The notes beneath the pieces were generated by a model, which had not been told where the DNA came from, searched no databases, and saw only the letters and a program-made list of their open reading frames with translations. 64,000 nt of DNA from Topomyia yanbarensis (lineage: Eukaryota > Arthropoda > Insecta > Diptera > Culicidae), in contig NC_080671.1 of the NCBI RefSeq assembly GCF_030247195.1, positions 69,253,412 to 69,317,411 of the forward strand. Reading direction: 5' to 3'. Shown one piece after another: positions 59,873 through 64,000 of this stretch. Position 1 is the first letter of the stretch. Every line of letters begins with the position of its first letter. The position numbers and the translations under genes were made by a program.

Positions 59873-62800
59873 GAAAAAAAAAAATGAGTCTTAAAAAAAT
59901 CGATTCTCTGAAAAAATCGATTTTTTTTATTCAAATGGATTTTCTAAAAACGACTTCCATAAAAAATCGAATTTTAAAAAAATCAATTCTTCGTAAAAAT
60001 CGATCGATTTTTCGAAAAAATTGATTCTTAAACAAATCGATTCTTTGAAAGAATCAATTTACCAAATCACGATTCTTCGAAAGAATTATTCATCGAAAGT
60101 ACTGACTCTTCGGAAAAATTGAATTTTCGAATAGATTCTTAGAGAAAATCGAATCTTCGAAACAAACGATTTTTGTGAAAAACTGACTTGGAAAAACTCG
60201 ATTCATCACAAAATTCCTTAAAAATATCAATTTTTCGACAATATCGATTCTTCCAAAAAAATATTTCCCACAAAAAATCAAAGAAATTGAATTCCCGACA
60301 AAATCGTTTCATCCAAAAAATCTTTTTTTAGAAAAAATTCTGCAAAAGTACAACAAATTGATTCTTTAAAAAATCGATTCTCCAAAAAATCGTTTATTCA
60401 AAAATTCAATTTCTCGAATAAACTGGTTTTTCAAAAAATACGATTCTCAAAAAAATAAAGATTATATACGAAAAAATCGTTTTTTCGAGAAATAAAATAA
60501 AACGAAATCGTTTTTTTTTTCGAAAAATAAAATAGATTTTATTCGACTCTTTCAAAATTTGAATCTTAAAAAAATTGAAAATTGAATCAATCCTTCAAAA
60601 AAATCGACTCTTAGAAAAAATCTGATCCCCAAAAAAAATCCATTTTTCGGAAATATCGATCTTTGCAAAAATCAATCCTTCGAAAAAGTAGATTTCTTAA
60701 AATAATTGATTTTTAGAAACATTCAAATTTCTCGAAAAAATTGATTCTTCAAAAACATCGATTTTCCAAAATCGACGCTTTATTGATGCTTCAAGAAATC
60801 GATTTTTCGAAAAAAAAAATTGTTCTCATTTTACGAAAAAATCGATTCTTCGAAAAAAAATGATTCTTTTTATTAAAATCGATTCTTCGAGTAAACTTGT
60901 TCTGCGAAAATAATCGATTCTTCGTTAAAAATCGATTCCTCGAAAATCTCGATTCTTCGAAAAAATCCGTTTCTCGAAAAAAATCGATTCTTCACAAAAA
61001 ATCGATTCTTCGAAAAATTCCATTCTTTGACAAAATTTATTCTCAAAAAAAAACGATTCATCAAAAAATCGGGGAAAACTGGATTGAAAAAAATCGATTC
61101 TTCAAAAAATATACATCAAAGTCAATCAAAAGTCTATATTTGAGTAAATCGATTCTGCGAAAGAATCCATTCTTCGAAAAAATAGGTTCTTCAAAATATC
61201 CATTCGTCGAGAATATTTTTATTTATTCAGTAGAATCTGTCGAAAAAAATAAATTCTTCAGAAAAATTGACTTTTGGAGTCGATCCCAGCTAAAAAAATG
61301 CGTACGAACATGGTCAGGCGATTTAAACAGTTTGACGTTTGACTCAACCCGCCTATGCTAATTGCCCCTAGGAACAAATGCAATTTGCGAATACGATTTA
61401 AAGACAATTTCAATACTTAGACAAATTCTCTGGCGGCTGAAATGGACTTGATTGTTTTTCGCGATTTTCCAACATGCCGGTTCATGTTTGGCTTAAGCTT
61501 AAAATTGTTTTTTGACAATTGGCATGTTCTCGCTAGTATTTTATTGTTTAGTGCACTTCATTAAGCCAACGAATGTGGGTAATTGTGTAATCATGTGTAA
61601 GTATAGTAGAACAAGATCTCTGACTTAAATTCTTAATGAACATCAGATTGTGGTAAGTTTTGGTGTGCAATATCAATTTCAGCATTGATTCTTCCTATAG
61701 TTTGGTGGTGATTACTTAGTATAATGATAAGTTTATGTGAGTAGATAATGAATCCGAAAATAAGTATTATTATTATTTGGGCGATTAAATGGCGCGTTCC
61801 TTGGGCGATTTGGAATCGATTAAGGGCGGGTAGAGCGGCAAAAAATGACGGCGGCAAATCACCCAAATGTTGCATTTAAAATAGGCCGCTAATTGCCAAC
61901 AATTATCCCCCTAATTGCCAGCAATTAGCCCCCTAATTGAAGTGCAATTAGCGCATCCGACTTGGCAAATAGCCCCCCGTCAGTCAGCTATTTGCCCTTT
62001 TTGACTGAGATTTTTCGAAAAAATCGATTCTTCAAAAATATTTAAGCTAAAAAATGATTCTTCCGATCAATGGTTTTCTCAAAATAACCATTTTTTTTAA
62101 ATAATTCGAAAAATGGATCCTTAAAAAAAGATTCTTCAAAAAATCGATTTTTTGGAAAAATCGTTTCTTTTGAAAAGTCGATTCTAACAAATATCAATTA
62201 ATCGAAAAGATAACCTATACAAGGAAATCAATTGCCCAAAAAAAACGATTGTTTAAAAAAAAATTGTCTTAGAAAAATCGATTTTTCAAAAAACAAATCG
62301 ACTTTTCTAACACTGCGGTTATTGTAAAAAATCGATTCTGATAAAAAAGATCGATTTGAAAAATCGATTCATCTTTAACAATATCGATTCTTCGAAAAAT
62401 CCATTTCGCGGAAAAATCTATTCTTCGAAAAAATCGACTAATCAAAAAATCTTCAACGAAAAATTGGTTTTTCAGATTCTTAATTTTTCGAAAAACCAAT
62501 TCTTCAAACAATCGATTTTTCGAAAAAAAAAATCAGTTCTTCGAAAATATCGACTCTTTTCAAAAAATCGATTCTTCATAAAAATAAATTCATCGGAAGT
62601 CAATTCTAGGAAAAGTTGTTCCATCGAAAAAATAAATTCTTCAAAAAACACAAATTCTTTGAAAAAAATCGATTTTTCGGAAAAATCGATTCTTTCAATG
62701 AACTGATTTTTGGAAAAATCGATTTTTTTCGAAAAATTGGCTTTCCAATAAGATTGATTCTACAGAAAATTGATTTGAAAACCTTTATTCTCCAAAGAAA

Positions 62801-63125
62801 TCGATTTTTCGAAAAATCTAACTTTCAGCAACATCTTAAAAAAATCAATTTTTCGAGCAAAATTGATTCATCCAAAAACCAATTCTTTGAAAACATCGCG
62901 TGTTAAAAAAACGATTCTTGGATAAAATCTATTCCAAAAAAATATTTTCCAAAGAAATTCATTCTTAAAAAACCGTTTCTTTTAAAAACCAATTCTTCGA
63001 GAAAATAGATTATCTTGAAAATTCGGGTTTTTGAAGAATTTATTTGCTCGAAGAATCCTTTTTTACATAGAATCGATTTTTTTTAATCGATTATCTCAAA
63101 GAATCAATTTTACCGAAGAATAGAT
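59873..63125. repeat. AT-rich quasi-palindromic satellite, about 17-bp unit
   Basis: Degenerate tandem units are of the form AAAAATCGATTCTTCGA. Each unit combines ATCGAT and TTCGAA, both self-complementary, so both strands read alike. The array spans 59873-61266 and 62007-63125, broken by a ~730-bp insert. The open frames in it (for example 60897-61361 and 62356-62706) are rich in K, N, R, F, S and I and are by-products of the repeat, not genes. Confidence 0.88.
61273..62000. other. Insert that interrupts the satellite
   Basis: About 728 bp of non-satellite DNA are flanked by TTGACT at 61267-61272 and 62001-62006, a possible 6-bp duplication. The right part repeats AATTGCCANCAATTANCCCCCT twice and ends with an AATAGCCCC / CAGCTATTTGCCC block. 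A short similar word (GCTAATTGCCCCTAGG) occurs near the left side at 61357. No frame of interest. Class unknown. Confidence 0.5.
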
Positions 63126-64000
63126 TTGTTGAATATGTAAGTAGCGGTTTGCCCACTACACGGGTTCTTGTTTGCCCGGCGGGCCCTGCTTATAAATTAA
63201 GTTTTGCTTTTTTTGTGTTTCGAATTAATCTCGTCAGTAACTAGCACCATCTGGGTGTCTAGTTAGACGATGTATCTAAAACTAGTACCCAAATTAGCAC
63301 TAGTTAGACAAAAAAAAATCCAAACAGTTCACACGACATATGTGAACTCCTAAAGCCACATGTCCCGAGTGATGTCCCGAGAAGCAAATATAGCTCTGGT
63401 TTGCTGACGGACCCTTCTTTTCAGGGCGGCCTAGGTGCTTCTAACAGAATTTCGGATGTTCGTAACAAAAAAAACAAGTAAACAAACAAATAAACTAAAT
63501 TTACCAATTTTTATTTACTGCGTCCACTCTCCCTTCATTGCTCTGCACGCTGAAAATTAATCGGCTGTTGCAGGCGTCGTGTGGTATCTTCCGACCAGCC
63601 GGATCAACAACGGCCGCGTTCTCCTTCGATTTAAGTTGGCTGCTCCGGCAGCGGTCCTTGGCAACTAGCTAAGGGAGGGAGGTGAGCTTTACTGTTTTGT
63701 TGGAAACTCCCTGCGACGCGAATAATCACCGGGTCCAGTCACTCCCCGTGAAAGGCCCAGGTAGACACCGCAGTGACCTAACTCAGGTAGATCCGCTGTC
63801 CAACATGCTTCGCTCTCCTTGGCGATTAGCAGTGGAGCAGGGCTAGGCTCGTTCGTCTGATGCTCCACTGCGAGAGCGGCTTGGCCGGGGAAGCGAGTGG
63901 CTCCTTAACGATTAGTTTCCCTACCCGATCAGAAACACATAACAGAAATATTTCAAAACTATATCTCGCATTGATACTTGTTATAAATTTCTGTTATTTT
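63126..64000. other. Unassigned sequence at the window end
   Basis: At 63235-63310 it has CTAGTTAGAC and related words in direct and inverted form. From about 63510 the base composition becomes more balanced (CGTCGTGTGGTATCTTCCGA, CCGGGTCCAGTCACTCCCCG), which could be part of an LTR, an element cut by the window edge or host DNA. No coding frame recognised. Confidence 0.35.

Noticed and set aside
60897..61361. 154-codon open frame rich in K, N, R, F and S, and similar frames on both strands to 62906
   Set aside because: They arise from the 17-bp satellite; the same frame pattern appears on both strands and has no start context or domain.
59873..63125. CRISPR-like array
   Set aside because: The unit is short, degenerate and continuous without unique spacers, and the surrounding DNA is eukaryotic.
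1..64000. tRNA, rRNA or bacterial-type regulatory features
   Set aside because: No cloverleaf, rRNA core sequence or operon organisation was seen by eye; a covariance-model search would be needed to exclude small RNAs.

Overview
The window looks like heterochromatic or intergenic DNA of a culicine (Aedes-like) mosquito. It is AT-rich, has no operon or bacterial signal, and no intact host gene that I can recognise. Most of what can be named is transposable elements of kinds known from mosquitoes: I/Loner, LOA-like, R1, Juan/Jockey and RTE non-LTR retrotransposons, a Tc1 DD34E element, a DD37E mariner-like element, hAT elements, a solo LTR and many short inverted-repeat elements. The species call is inference from these families.

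Layout. 1-4.25 kb: no gene recognised, one 77-bp foldback element. 4.25-12.6 kb: a stack of broken retrotransposons (I/Loner copy 1, LOA-like RNase H, I/Loner copy 2 in reverse, LOA-like RT) with two DNA transposons inserted. The Tc1 sits in the RNase H fragment; the DD37E element sits in an unrecognised decayed reading frame. 14.86-16.34 kb: a TA-flanked non-autonomous element with a hAT MITE inside it. 18.0-19.25 kb: a long inverted-repeat element. 20.1-24.25 kb: MITEs, a retroelement endonuclease fragment and an R1 fragment. 24.32-29.25 kb: a CACTA-ended structure enclosing a spliced but broken gene of a multi-copy arthropod protein family. That gene carries a second copy of the 77-bp foldback element, and the right arm of the structure is split by another repeat. 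31.85-38.61 kb: a complete but broken Juan-like element with its target duplication and three insertions. 38.84-43.12 kb: a hAT element holding a MITE and an RTE fragment, the latter split by a solo LTR. 47.61-57.32 kb: a second hAT element holding a nearly intact 6.1-kb I/Loner element. 59.87-63.13 kb: a 17-bp quasi-palindromic AT-rich satellite. 63.1-64 kb: unassigned.

Several insertions can be proved from the sequence alone. Removing the insert plus one target-site copy restores the interrupted reading frame exactly for the Tc1 (TA), the 77-bp element (TRTA), the solo LTR (AGTC) and a 678-bp element in Juan (CGTCC). Together they give a relative history of the region. The best candidate for something undescribed is the CACTA-ended element with the orphan arthropod gene, followed by the 77-bp foldback element.
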